DNA of 8,697 nucleotides, from assembly GCA_014534415.1 (NCBI GenBank), contig JACVRM010000085.1, forward strand, positions 1 through 8,697, given 5' to 3'. The notes under the pieces were generated by a model. That model saw only the letters and a list, made by a program, of their open reading frames with translations, did no database searches and was not told where the DNA came from. A program made the position numbers and the translations under genes. The stretch comes from Thermoleophilia bacterium. GTDB taxonomy: Bacteria; Actinomycetota; Thermoleophilia; Gaiellales; Gaiellaceae. Positions 1-6,302 of this stretch are shown here, one piece after another (position 1 is the stretch's first letter; the number at the start of each line of letters is the position of its first letter).

Positions 1-85
1 GACTCGGCAAAAGCGTCGCATGGCCGTCTGCCCCCCGACCGATGGAGATGGGGATGATTCGTTGGTCGCGGCGGGGTTAGGGCCG

Positions 86-129
86 CTGAACCCGTGCGGC
101 GAGCTACGCGGAGAAGGCGCACCGTTCAG
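86..129 (-). terminator. Stem-loop at the 3' end of dinB, possible terminator
   Basis: An inverted repeat starts at the dinB stop codon. CTGAAC at 124-129 (minus strand) pairs with GTTCAG at 86-91, and GGTGCG-type bases at 118-122 pair with 94-98 after a one/two-base internal loop. This gives an 11-bp interrupted stem with a 19-nt loop. No T-run follows, so it would be a GC-rich hairpin without a U-tract rather than a textbook intrinsic terminator. The remaining bases, 1-85, contain no gene that I recognise. Confidence 0.3.
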
Positions 130-1178
130 ACCAGCGCCAGCTGGCGGTAAGGCTCAAGGCCGGAGACGCCCACGCCGACGAGCCGCAACGCGCCCGGCCG
201 GTCGCGGAGCGCCCGGTCGAGTAGCCGGCACGCGAGCTCGCCGATGCGTGCCGCATCGTCGGTCCCGACGGCGAGTGTCGTCGAGCGCGTTCGAATCGAG
301 AAGTCCGAATAGCGGAGCTTGGCGGTCACCGTTCGCGCCGTGTCGCCGGAACGCTGCAGGCGCGCGGCGACGTGACCGGCCATGCGCTGCACCTCGTCGT
401 GCAGGCGCTCGGCATCGGTCACGTCCTGCGCGAACGTCTCTTCGCTGGAGATCGAGACGGTCTCCGCTTCCGTCTCGACGCCACGCCGGTCGATTCCGCG
501 GGCGCGGTCGCGAAGCATCGCACCCACCCTGCCCGGCGCGAGGCGGCGCAGCCGGTCGTCCGTCAGCGCCGCGAGCTCCCCGATCGTGGTCACGCCGGCC
601 GCGCGGAGCCGGTGCTCGGCGCGCGGACCGACGCCGGGCAGAAGGCGCACGTCGAACGGCGCGAGGAATGCCGCCTCGCGGCCGGGCGGCACAACCGTCA
701 GCCCGCCCGGCTTGCGCCGGTCGCTCGCCACCTTCGCGACGACCTTGCACGTGGCGACGCCCAGCGACGCGGTCAGCCGCGTGCTGCCGAGCACGGCCGA
801 CTGCACGGCCTCGGCGATCTCGCGGGCGGCCGCGAAATCGCGCGCGACCTCGCCGACGGCCAGGTAGCCCTCGTCCATGCCGGTCCGCTCGATCGTCGGC
901 ACGACCTGCCGCACGGCGTCCCACACGGCCCGCGAGTACCCGACGTACAGGCTCTTGCGCGGGCGCACGAAGACGGCGTGTGGGCAGCGGCGGAGCGCCT
1001 CCGCGCACGACATCGCGGAGTGGATGCCGTAGCGCCGCGCGACGTAGTTCGCGGTGGCGACGACGCCCCGTCCATGCGGGTCGCCGCCGACGACGAGGGG
1101 CCGTTCGCGAAGCTCCGGGCTCTCGAGTTCCTCGACCGCCGCGAAGAAGGCGTCGAGGTCCACGTGCGCGACGATCAC
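126..1178 (-). CDS. dinB: DNA polymerase IV (Y-family translesion polymerase)
   Basis: Error-prone polymerase that extends past damaged template bases. The product is 350 aa, the usual DinB length. The palm begins DLDAFFAAVE (residues 7-16), with metal ligand Asp7 and Phe12 at the steric-gate position. YVARRYGIHSAM (45-56) is the conserved fingers segment. Asp102-Glu103 in MDEGYL (101-106) are the other catalytic carboxylates, although the usual SIDEAYLDV is altered here to GMDEGYLAV. SLGVATCKVVAKVASD (138-153) and the helix-hairpin-helix LPGVGP (180-185) follow, then the little-finger domain. The last five residues, QLALV, resemble the C-terminal beta-clamp-binding peptide of DinB. I chose GTG at 1178 because the protein then opens VIVAHVDLD as in the family, and a TACCCT hexamer lies 6 nt upstream; upstream in-frame sequence is Arg/Pro-rich and unlike coding sequence. 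No LexA box was found. Confidence 0.95.
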   Translation of the reverse strand: MIVAHVDLDAFFAAVEELESPELRERPLVVGGDPHGRGVVATANYVARRYGIHSAMSCAEALRRCPHAVFVRPRKSLYVGYSRAVWDAVRQVVPTIERTGMDEGYLAVGEVARDFAAAREIAEAVQSAVLGSTRLTASLGVATCKVVAKVASDRRKPGGLTVVPPGREAAFLAPFDVRLLPGVGPRAEHRLRAAGVTTIGELAALTDDRLRRLAPGRVGAMLRDRARGIDRRGVETEAETVSISSEETFAQDVTDAERLHDEVQRMAGHVAARLQRSGDTARTVTAKLRYSDFSIRTRSTTLAVGTDDAARIGELACRLLDRALRDRPGALRLVGVGVSGLEPYRQLALV

Positions 1179-1184
1179 CGTTCG

Positions 1185-1190
1185 AGGGTA
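1185..1190 (-). promoter_or_regulatory. Candidate -10 element of dinB (leaderless)
   Basis: TACCCT on the minus strand ends 6 nt before the GTG start of dinB, so transcription would begin at or next to the start codon. No convincing -35 hexamer is present. No Shine-Dalgarno sequence precedes the start, which fits a leaderless message. Confidence 0.4.
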
Positions 1191-1195
1191 CGGAA

Positions 1196-1231
1196 GTGGT
1201 GTGACGGTTCGGGCACAGACGTGACACCCAC
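1196..1231. repeat. Imperfect inverted repeat between dinB and the divergent small gene
   Basis: GTGGTGTGACG (1196-1206) is mirrored by CGTGACACCCAC (1220-1231) across a 13-nt spacer. The arms differ by one mismatch and one extra base. It lies in the 83-bp divergent intergenic region, just upstream of the dinB -10 candidate. It could be an operator for one or both genes; it is not the actinobacterial LexA motif (GAAC-N4-GTTC). Confidence 0.35.
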
Positions 1232-1249
1232 GCGAGACGCGCTGCGGTC

Positions 1250-1255
1250 TACGTT
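1250..1255 (+). promoter_or_regulatory. Candidate -10 element of the small plus-strand gene (leaderless)
   Basis: TACGTT ends 6 nt before the ATG at 1262. There is no Shine-Dalgarno sequence in between, and no clear -35 hexamer at 16-19 bp upstream. Confidence 0.4.
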
Positions 1256-1261
1256 CTCGGC

Positions 1262-1525
1262 ATGGCGAAGAGCGCGACACCGTGGGGTCCGGCCGAGATC
1301 GTCGACGAAGTGACGCTCCCGCAGCGGTCGGGCGACCGGCGCTTCGCATGCCTCGTGCAGCTGCTGGAGAGCGAGCGCGGCGAGCGGCTCGTCCGCTTCT
1401 CCTACTCGACCGGCGGGACTGCGCGGCGCGGACCCGTCACGCTCCGCGCACGGGACCTGGAGCGTCTGCGGCAGTCGCTGGCCGAGCATCCTCGCCTGGG
1501 GGAATCGCTCGGCCTGCCCGGGTGA
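1262..1525 (+). CDS. Small conserved-looking protein of unknown function (87 aa)
   Basis: I do not recognise the family. The frame looks real: third codon positions are nearly all G or C, and amino-acid composition is balanced, unlike the Arg/Pro-rich shadow frames. The 87-aa product has no signal peptide or membrane segment. Residues 25-60 look like several beta strands (FACLVQLLES, LVRFSYS), followed by RGPVTLRARDLERLRQSLAE (56-75), a strand plus helix. This strand-strand-strand-helix order is reminiscent of PC4-like single-strand nucleic acid binding proteins, but that is only a resemblance of pattern. The gene diverges from dinB, and its last 89 nt run antiparallel to the end of the BrkB-family gene. 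The start is the ATG with a TACGTT hexamer 6 nt upstream. Confidence 0.65.
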   Translation: MAKSATPWGPAEIVDEVTLPQRSGDRRFACLVQLLESERGERLVRFSYSTGGTARRGPVTLRARDLERLRQSLAEHPRLGESLGLPG

Positions 1526-2378
1526 CACCGTCGGTCTCCTCGCGTAACCGCGCGTCGATCTCGGCGCCGATCAGGAACACCATCGCGCTCACGTAGAGGT
1601 AGACCATCACGACGATCGCCGTCGTCAGGCCGCCGAACAGCGTCTCCCACTTGGCCAGCCTCTCGGCGTAGAAGCCGAAGAGCAGTGATGCGACGATCCA
1701 CGCCGCGGTGACGAGCACCGACCCGACCGTCACCCAGGCGAGCGGCTGGCGCTTCGCGGGTGCGAAGCGCAGGATCAGCGCGGCGGCGAGCAGCACGAGT
1801 CCGACCGTGAGCGTCCAGCGAAGCAGGAACGAGAGCACCGGCAGGACGTCGCCCCGGGCGGCCCGGCCGCCCGCGACCACGATCGCCGCCGCGAGGATCA
1901 AGCAGGTGCCGGCCACCACGGCGAGCGCGAGCGAGCGGGGAAGACGCCGTGCGAAGCTCTGGCGCACGCCCGTCTCGTAGATCTCGTCGAGCGCGTCCAT
2001 CGTCACGCGCGCGGCAGCGGAGAGCTTCCAGAGCGCCAGCGCGAGCCCGGCGGTCAGCCACAGCGTTCGCTTCGACGACATGATCTGCTCGACCGTGCCG
2101 TCGAGGAGCCGGAAGGCGGTCGGCGACAGGTGGTTACGTGCCTGCTTCGCCAGCTCGTCGTTCCACAGCTCGCGCTGCCCGAGCAGGCTCGCGAACGCGA
2201 GACCGAACAGCGCGAGGGGTACGAGCGCGAAGAGCAGCTGGTACGAGATCGCGCTCGCGTGGCTGACCAGGCGCTTCTCGCGCACCTCGCCGCGCAGGTC
2301 GCGGAGAATCGTCCGCCACTCGCTGCGCAGCTTCGCGGCGTGCTTCAGGCCGACCACTGGCTGGCTCGCGCCGTTCAC
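1437..2378 (-). CDS. YihY/BrkB (virulence factor BrkB) family inner-membrane protein
   Basis: Integral membrane protein of the YihY/BrkB family; its biochemical role is unsettled, and early annotation as RNase BN is considered wrong. The product is 313 aa with about six hydrophobic segments, near residues 45-66, 105-123, 149-170, 180-204, 214-236 and 250-271. Family hallmarks are visible: the SAISYQLLFALVPLALF opening of the first segment, the ALDEIYE segment at 129-135 after segment two, and the closing VYLYVSAMVFLIGAEIDA (259-276). A cytosolic basic N-terminus is followed at the other end by a polar tail (about 281-313) encoded in the region overlapping the small plus-strand gene. The GTG start lies 24 bp after the purQ stop, so it may be read with the pur operon, but a TAGGCT hexamer 7 nt upstream suggests its own leaderless promoter as well. 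Confidence 0.9.
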   Translation of the reverse strand: MNGASQPVVGLKHAAKLRSEWRTILRDLRGEVREKRLVSHASAISYQLLFALVPLALFGLAFASLLGQRELWNDELAKQARNHLSPTAFRLLDGTVEQIMSSKRTLWLTAGLALALWKLSAAARVTMDALDEIYETGVRQSFARRLPRSLALAVVAGTCLILAAAIVVAGGRAARGDVLPVLSFLLRWTLTVGLVLLAAALILRFAPAKRQPLAWVTVGSVLVTAAWIVASLLFGFYAERLAKWETLFGGLTTAIVVMVYLYVSAMVFLIGAEIDARLREETDGVTRAGRAIPPGEDARPATAADAPGPVRGA

Positions 2379-2385
2379 CGGCGCG

Positions 2386-2391
2386 AGCCTA
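2386..2391 (-). promoter_or_regulatory. Candidate -10 element of the BrkB-family gene (leaderless)
   Basis: TAGGCT on the minus strand lies in the 24-bp gap after purQ and ends 7 nt before the GTG start. A -35 would fall inside the end of purQ, where only weak TT-rich matches occur. Confidence 0.35.
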
Positions 2392-2402
2392 TCCCGACGC
2401 CG

Positions 2403-3095
2403 TCAAGCCAAAACCGGGATGCGGGACGCGGCCGCGACGAGCGAGCCGAGGATCGCCACGCCGCCGGTCGGGCCGAGCAGCGGATCGACCGCGTGCTCGG
2501 GATGCGGCATGAGGCCCATCACATTACGGCCGCGGTTGACGACGCCGGCCACATCGGCAACGGAGCCGTTCGGGTTCGCGCCCGCGTAGCGCAGCACGAT
2601 CTGCCCAGCGGCCTCGAGCTCCGCGAGCAACTCGGCACCCGCGTACCAGCAGCCCTCGCCGTGCTTGACGGGGATCGTCAGGACGTCCCCCTCTGCAGCG
2701 GTCGCGGTGAACGGGGTGTCGGTGCGCTCCACTCGCACGTCCACGTCCTGGCAGACGAAGTCCAGTGACGCGTTACGCCGCAGCACGCCCGGAAGAAGTC
2801 CGGCCTCGCAGAGCACCTGGAAGCCGTTGCAGATCCCGAGCACGAGGCCGCCTCCCGCCGCGAATTCGGCGACCGCCTGCATCGCCGGCGAGAAGCGTGC
2901 GATCGCGCCTGCGCGGAGGTAGTCGCCGTACGAGAAGCCGCCCGGGAGGACGACCGCGCCGACGGGCGGCAGCTCGGCGTCGCCGTGCCACACGGCCAGC
3001 GGCTCGGCACCGAGCAGCTCGAGCGCATGGCAGGCGTCCCGATCGTCGTTCGAGCCGGGGAACGTGACGACGGCGATCCGGGCGCGCTCGCTCAC
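2403..3095 (-). CDS. purQ: Phosphoribosylformylglycinamidine synthase, glutaminase subunit PurQ
   Basis: Releases ammonia from glutamine and passes it to PurL, which with PurS converts FGAR to FGAM in step four of IMP synthesis. The product is 230 aa, a class I glutamine amidotransferase of normal length. Nucleophile Cys89 sits in LVLGICNGFQVL (84-95), and the triad is completed by His198 and Glu200 in MPHPEHA (196-202). GGFSYGDYLRAGAIA (52-66) is the PurQ-specific loop, and the N-terminal VVTFPGSNDDRDA (9-21) is also typical. The GTG start overlaps the purS stop as GTGA, so translation is probably coupled. No purL follows; a BrkB-family gene comes next after 24 bp, so the catalytic subunit must be encoded elsewhere. 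Confidence 0.96.
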   Translation of the reverse strand: MSERARIAVVTFPGSNDDRDACHALELLGAEPLAVWHGDAELPPVGAVVLPGGFSYGDYLRAGAIARFSPAMQAVAEFAAGGGLVLGICNGFQVLCEAGLLPGVLRRNASLDFVCQDVDVRVERTDTPFTATAAEGDVLTIPVKHGEGCWYAGAELLAELEAAGQIVLRYAGANPNGSVADVAGVVNRGRNVMGLMPHPEHAVDPLLGPTGGVAILGSLVAAASRIPVLA

Positions 3096-3331
3096 CCGAC
3101 GAGCTCGATCTCGTAGCTCTCGATGAGCGGGTTGGCGAGCAGCTGCTCGCACATGCGCTCGAGCTGAACGCGAGCCTCGACGGGGTCGGTCGCCTCGACG
3201 TCCACGTCGACGACGCGGCCGACGCGTGCCTCGGCGACGGCGAAGCCGAGCTGGCGGAGTGAGCTTTCCACCGCCTCGCCCTGCGGGTCGAGAATCCCCG
3301 GCTTCGGCCGTACCAGCACGGTCGCCTTCAC
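3092..3331 (-). CDS. purS: Phosphoribosylformylglycinamidine synthase subunit PurS
   Basis: Small structural subunit that bridges PurQ and small-type PurL in the FGAM synthase complex. The product is 79 aa, the normal size. It starts with the strand KATVLVRPKPGILDPQGEAV (2-21), the family signature, and continues with LRQLGF and VGRVVDVDVEA (38-48). LERMCEQLLANPLIESYEIE (57-76) matches the usual C-terminal helix and strand. The presence of purS implies that the organism uses small PurL rather than the fused proteobacterial form. GTG start and purC stop overlap as GTGA, and the stop overlaps the purQ start in the same way. GAGGTGG (3339-3345, minus strand), 7 nt before the start, can serve as ribosome binding site. 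Confidence 0.93.
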   Translation of the reverse strand: MKATVLVRPKPGILDPQGEAVESSLRQLGFAVAEARVGRVVDVDVEATDPVEARVQLERMCEQLLANPLIESYEIELVG

Positions 3332-4188
3332 CGGAGGACCACCTCAGGCTCGGCGAGGTAGTCGCCGAACGAGCTGCCGGTCAGCCGCTCGAACGCCTCG
3401 ACATAGCGGGCGCGCGTCCCCGCGACGACGTGGTCGGGCAGCTCGGGGCCCGGCGCCGTCTTGTCCCAGCCGAGGCTCTCGCAGTAGTCGCGCACGAACT
3501 GCTTGTCGAACGACGGTTGCGGCCCGCCGGGCGCGTAGTCGTCGGCCGGCCAGAAGCGCGACGAATCGGGCGTCAGCGCCTCGTCGCCGAGCACGAGCCG
3601 GCCGCTGTCGTCGACGCCGAGCTCGAACTTCGTGTCGGCGAGGATGATGCCGCGGGCCGCTGCATGTGCGGCGCCGAAGCGGTAGAGCTCGAGTGAGATG
3701 CGCTCCGCCTCGGCAAATTGCTCCGCTCCGACGAGCTCGGCCGCCTGCTCGTGCGTGATGTTCTCGTCGTGGCCCGTTTGAGCTTTCGTGGCCGGCGTGA
3801 AGATCGGCTCGGGCAGCCGTTCCGACTCGAGCAGCCCCTCGGCGAGCGCGTGGCCGCAGATCCCGCCGGTCGCTTGGTAGTCCTTCCAGCCGGAACCGGA
3901 CAGGTAGCCGCGGACGACGCACTCGATCGGCAGCATCTCGAGCCGCCTGCACTCGAGCGAGCGGCCGTCCGGGCGGACGGCGAGCAGGTGGTTGGGGCAG
4001 AGGTGGCGGGTGCGCGCAAACCAGAACGCGGAGAGCCCGGTCAGGACGCGGCCCTTGTCCGGGATGTCGGTCGGCAGCACCACGTCGAACGTTGAGATGC
4101 GGTCGCTCGCCACGAGCAGCAGCCGCTCGTCGTCGAGCGCGTACAGCTCCCGGACCTTGCCGCTGCCGACGTGGACCGCTTCAGACAT
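3328..4188 (-). CDS. purC: SAICAR synthetase (phosphoribosylaminoimidazole-succinocarboxamide synthase)
   Basis: Joins CAIR and aspartate, using ATP, to form SAICAR. The product is 286 aa, the longer PurC form found in actinobacteria and fungi. Visible signatures are GSGKVRELY (8-16), ASDRISTFD (27-35), the LPIECVVRGYLSGSGWKDY block (86-104), TPATKAQTGHDENI (131-144), the SAICAR synthetase signature ILADTKFELG (182-191), LTPDSSRFWP (205-214) and DKQFVRDY (228-235). The chosen ATG at 4188 gives the family N-terminus and has a strong GGAGGAG ribosome binding site. It overlaps the purB stop by 8 nt. In-frame sequence upstream of the ATG is a shadow of purB. It sits between PurB, which acts on its product, and PurS. 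Confidence 0.97.
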   Translation of the reverse strand: MSEAVHVGSGKVRELYALDDERLLLVASDRISTFDVVLPTDIPDKGRVLTGLSAFWFARTRHLCPNHLLAVRPDGRSLECRRLEMLPIECVVRGYLSGSGWKDYQATGGICGHALAEGLLESERLPEPIFTPATKAQTGHDENITHEQAAELVGAEQFAEAERISLELYRFGAAHAAARGIILADTKFELGVDDSGRLVLGDEALTPDSSRFWPADDYAPGGPQPSFDKQFVRDYCESLGWDKTAPGPELPDHVVAGTRARYVEAFERLTGSSFGDYLAEPEVVLR

Positions 4189-5497
4189 GGAGCTCCTCCG
4201 CTCTTCGTACCAACGCATGCAGGCGCTCGAACACCGTATCGACGTGGGCCGTGTACGCACGTTCGTCGAAGACGGCAGCGAGATCGACGCGCGCGGCGAC
4301 TTCGGGGTCGCCTGCGGCGAGCTCCCGGAAGTCGCGCTCCTCCTCCCAGGCGCGCAGCGCATTGCGCTGGACGAGCCGGTACGCGTCGTCGCGCCCCAGA
4401 CCGGACTCGACGAGGGCGAGCAGGAGCCGCTGGCTTAGGTGCAGCCCGAAGCTCGCGTCCACGTTGCGGCGCATTCGCTCGGGATGCACCACGAGTCCTT
4501 CCGTCAGCCAGGCGAAGCGGTCGAGCATGTAGTCGAGCGCGACGAAGGCGTCCGGCATGACGACCCGCTCCGCAGAAGAATGCGAGATGTCGCGCTCATG
4601 CCAGAGCGCGACGTTTTCGAGCCCGACGAGCGCGTGCGCCCGCACGACCCGTGCGAGCCCGCAGATCCGCTCGGCGACGATCGGGTTGCGCTTGTGCGGC
4701 ATGGCGGAGGAGCCTTTCTGACGGCGGCCGAACGGCTCGGCCACCTCACCGACCTCCGTGCGCGCGAGATGCCGGATCTCGAGCGCGAACTTCTCGAGCG
4801 ACGCGGCAGTGAGGGCGAGCGCGCCGAGCACCTCAGCGTGGCGGTCCCGCTGGAGAATCTGCGTCGACGCCGGTGCGGGCTCGAGGCCCAGCCGCTCACA
4901 CGCGATCCGCTCCACCTCCGGGTCGACCGAAGCGTAGGTGCCGACCGCGCCGGAGAGCTTCCCGACGCGCATTCCCTCGAGCGCGCGGGCGACGCGCTCG
5001 CGCGCGCGGTCGAGCTCGAACGCCCATACGGTCAGCTTGAGCCCGAAGGTCGTCGGCTCGGCGTGTATGCCGTGCGTGCGTCCGATCATGGGCGTCGTTC
5101 GGTGCTCCTCGGCACGGCGGACGACGGCGGCGAGCGCGCGGTCGATGCCGTCGAGGATCAGCGCGCCCGCATCCCGTACCTGGAGCGCGAGTGCCGTGTC
5201 GAGCACGTCGGAGGAGGTCAGGCCGTAGTGAAGCCAGCGCCCGGCCGCACCGAGGCTCTCGGCTGCGGCGTCGACGAACGCGGCCACGTCGTGCTGCGTC
5301 TCGCGCTCGAGCTGGGCGACGCGCTCGGCCGTCGGTGCCGCGGCGCGCGCCCGGATCGCGGCGACCTCGTCGGCGGGAATGACGCCGAGCTCCGCCCAGC
5401 CGTCCAGCGCGGCGAGTTCGACCTCGAGCCACGTCTCGAGCTTGCGCTGCTCCGACCAGACGGCCGCCATCGCCGGTCGCGAGTACCGCGAGATCAC
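4181..5497 (-). CDS. purB: Adenylosuccinate lyase
   Basis: Removes fumarate twice in purine synthesis: from SAICAR to give AICAR, and from adenylosuccinate to give AMP. The product is 438 aa, a normal bacterial length in the fumarase/aspartase superfamily. Key blocks are ETQHDVAAFV (66-75), YGLTSSDVLDTA (91-102), GRTHGIHAEPTT (139-150) with the conserved catalytic-site His142, and the superfamily signature GSSAMPHKRNP (262-272) on the mobile loop carrying the catalytic Ser. The GTG at 5497 gives the typical opening VISRYSRPAMAAVWSEQ. A TACGAT hexamer ends 6 nt upstream and no Shine-Dalgarno is visible, so a leaderless transcript is likely in addition to read-through from the HTH/Clp-N gene, whose stop lies 35 nt upstream. 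The stop overlaps purC by 8 nt. Confidence 0.97.
   Translation of the reverse strand: MISRYSRPAMAAVWSEQRKLETWLEVELAALDGWAELGVIPADEVAAIRARAAAPTAERVAQLERETQHDVAAFVDAAAESLGAAGRWLHYGLTSSDVLDTALALQVRDAGALILDGIDRALAAVVRRAEEHRTTPMIGRTHGIHAEPTTFGLKLTVWAFELDRARERVARALEGMRVGKLSGAVGTYASVDPEVERIACERLGLEPAPASTQILQRDRHAEVLGALALTAASLEKFALEIRHLARTEVGEVAEPFGRRQKGSSAMPHKRNPIVAERICGLARVVRAHALVGLENVALWHERDISHSSAERVVMPDAFVALDYMLDRFAWLTEGLVVHPERMRRNVDASFGLHLSQRLLLALVESGLGRDDAYRLVQRNALRAWEEERDFRELAAGDPEVAARVDLAAVFDERAYTAHVDTVFERLHALVRRAEELHV
4193..4199 (-). promoter_or_regulatory. Ribosome binding site of purC
   Basis: GGAGGAG lies 4 nt before the purC ATG, inside the last codons of purB. It is the clearest Shine-Dalgarno sequence in the window and fixes the purC start. 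It contrasts with the leader-free starts of purB and purD. Confidence 0.75.
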
Positions 5498-5503
5498 GCG
5501 CCG

Positions 5504-5509
5504 ATCGTA
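5504..5509 (-). promoter_or_regulatory. Candidate -10 element of purB (leaderless)
   Basis: TACGAT on the minus strand ends 6 nt before the GTG start of purB, in the 35-nt gap after the HTH/Clp-N gene. No good -35 hexamer is present at 16-18 bp. If active, it would separate purB-C-S-Q partly from the upstream promoter. Confidence 0.45.
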
Positions 5510-5532
5510 TCGGCGGCGTAGGCCGGACGCAC

Positions 5533-6264
5533 CTAGCTCGCGAAGATCTGTTCGACCTGCTCGGTCACCGCGGCCGGCGTCGCGCCGAGCTCCGCGAGCA
5601 TCTGCGCCGCCAGCCCTTCCTCGTCGCCGACCAGCGCCAGGAGGACGTGCTCCGTGCCGATTCGCCCGTGGCGCCGTGAGCGCGCCTCGCGCAGCGCCTG
5701 CTCGAGCACGCGCTTCGCGCGCGGCGTGAAGGGGATCTGGCGTCCGCGCCGCCCCCGGCTGCATTCGACGTGTCGGCCTTCGCCAACCGCGCGGGTGAGC
5801 TCGTCCCGGGCGCGTTCGAGCGTGACGCCGAGCGCCGTGAGCGCGTGCGCCGCGCCGCCCGCTTCGGCCCGGAGCAGCCCGAGCAAGAGGTGCTCGGTGC
5901 CGATGTAGTCGTGACGGAAGACGTCCTGTGCCTCTTCCTGCGCGAGTGCGACCGCCGCGCGTGCGGCGCGCGTGAACCGCTCGAAGGCGCGCCGTCCGCC
6001 TCGCCGCCGGCCGGGTGGTCCCCACGCCGGCGGCGGCACGGGCATCTGGCGCGGCGGTCCGGCGCTCTCCTCGACGATCTGGTGCACGCGCTGATGGCTC
6101 AGACCAAGGGCGTCCGCGATCTCGCGGAGCGACCCGCCGCCGGCCTGCAGGCGACGGATGACGTGGTGGTAATCGACACGCGTGCGCTCCGTCTCGTGTT
6201 GAAGCTCGAGCAGGCGGTCCCGAAGCGCGGTTGCTTCGCGAAGGATCTCCTCGTCGAGCGTCAT
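5533..6264 (-). CDS. HTH DNA-binding protein with two ClpC-type N-domains, no AAA+ module
   Basis: The product is 243 aa. Residues 1-40 form a charged helix. Residues 44-66 (SLREIADALGLSHQRVHQIVEE) are a clear helix-turn-helix of the sigma-region-4 type. A Pro/Arg/Gly-rich linker (68-92) follows. Residues 94-160 (FERFTRAARAAVALAQEEA, YIGTEHLLLGLL) and 176-242 (IPFTPRAKRVLEQALREA, IGTEHVLLALV) are the two Clp N repeats, very like the N-domain of ClpC, including the FTPRAK junction. The ATPase domains are absent, so it cannot unfold proteins. ClpC N-domains bind adaptors and substrates; I infer a transcription regulator whose DNA binding may be governed by what its Clp-N part binds. It lies between purE and purB and has its own promoter overlapped by two palindromic boxes, which suggests autoregulation. 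Its targets and signal cannot be read from the sequence. Confidence 0.85.
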   Translation of the reverse strand: MTLDEEILREATALRDRLLELQHETERTRVDYHHVIRRLQAGGGSLREIADALGLSHQRVHQIVEESAGPPRQMPVPPPAWGPPGRRRGGRRAFERFTRAARAAVALAQEEAQDVFRHDYIGTEHLLLGLLRAEAGGAAHALTALGVTLERARDELTRAVGEGRHVECSRGRRGRQIPFTPRAKRVLEQALREARSRRHGRIGTEHVLLALVGDEEGLAAQMLAELGATPAAVTEQVEQIFAS

Positions 6265-6268
6265 CGCC

Positions 6269-6286
6269 CGTCTAGCGTACTAGACG
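6269..6286. promoter_or_regulatory. Palindromic operator box 1
   Basis: Box 1 has perfect 8-bp arms, CCGTCTAG and CTAGACGG, around a 4-bp CGTA centre; the full repeat is 6268-6287. It covers the -10 of the HTH/Clp-N gene. It agrees with box 2 at 14 of 18 positions. Confidence 0.75.
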
Positions 6287-6302
6287 GAGCCTGCTCTGTC
6301 TA
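6274..6302 (-). promoter_or_regulatory. Sigma-70-type promoter of the HTH/Clp-N gene
   Basis: On the minus strand, TAGACA (6297-6302; five of six consensus bases) is separated by exactly 17 bp from TACGCT (6274-6279), which fits TANNNT. Initiation about 6-7 nt downstream would leave only 2-4 nt before the ATG at 6264. Both hexamers lie inside palindromic boxes, so a bound regulator would block polymerase. It may also drive purB-C-S-Q. Confidence 0.65.

Noticed and set aside
1..85. Possible tRNA, or a gene starting at ATG 21 on the minus strand
   Set aside because: A GTAGCTC-like word (minus strand, about 100-110) lacks the rest of a tRNA; the ATG leaves only seven codons before the window edge, so nothing can be judged.
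1179..1261. LexA/SOS box upstream of dinB
   Set aside because: Single GAAC and GTTC words occur but never as the GAAC-N4-GTTC pair.
20..1313. Plus-strand open frames opposite dinB
   Set aside because: Extreme Arg/Ala/Pro composition and complete overlap with an unambiguous DinB.
1175..1528. Minus-strand frame opposite the 87-aa gene
   Set aside because: No family features; codon-position GC bias supports the plus strand instead.
4439..5521. Long open frame on the plus strand opposite purB (about 360 codons)
   Set aside because: Shadow of purB caused by GC-rich codons; Arg/Glu-rich composition with no recognisable domain, while purB on the other strand is certain.
5498..6025. N-terminal extension of purB into the HTH/Clp-N gene
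   Set aside because: The extra residues are Arg/Gly-rich shadow sequence; the family N-terminus begins at GTG 5497.
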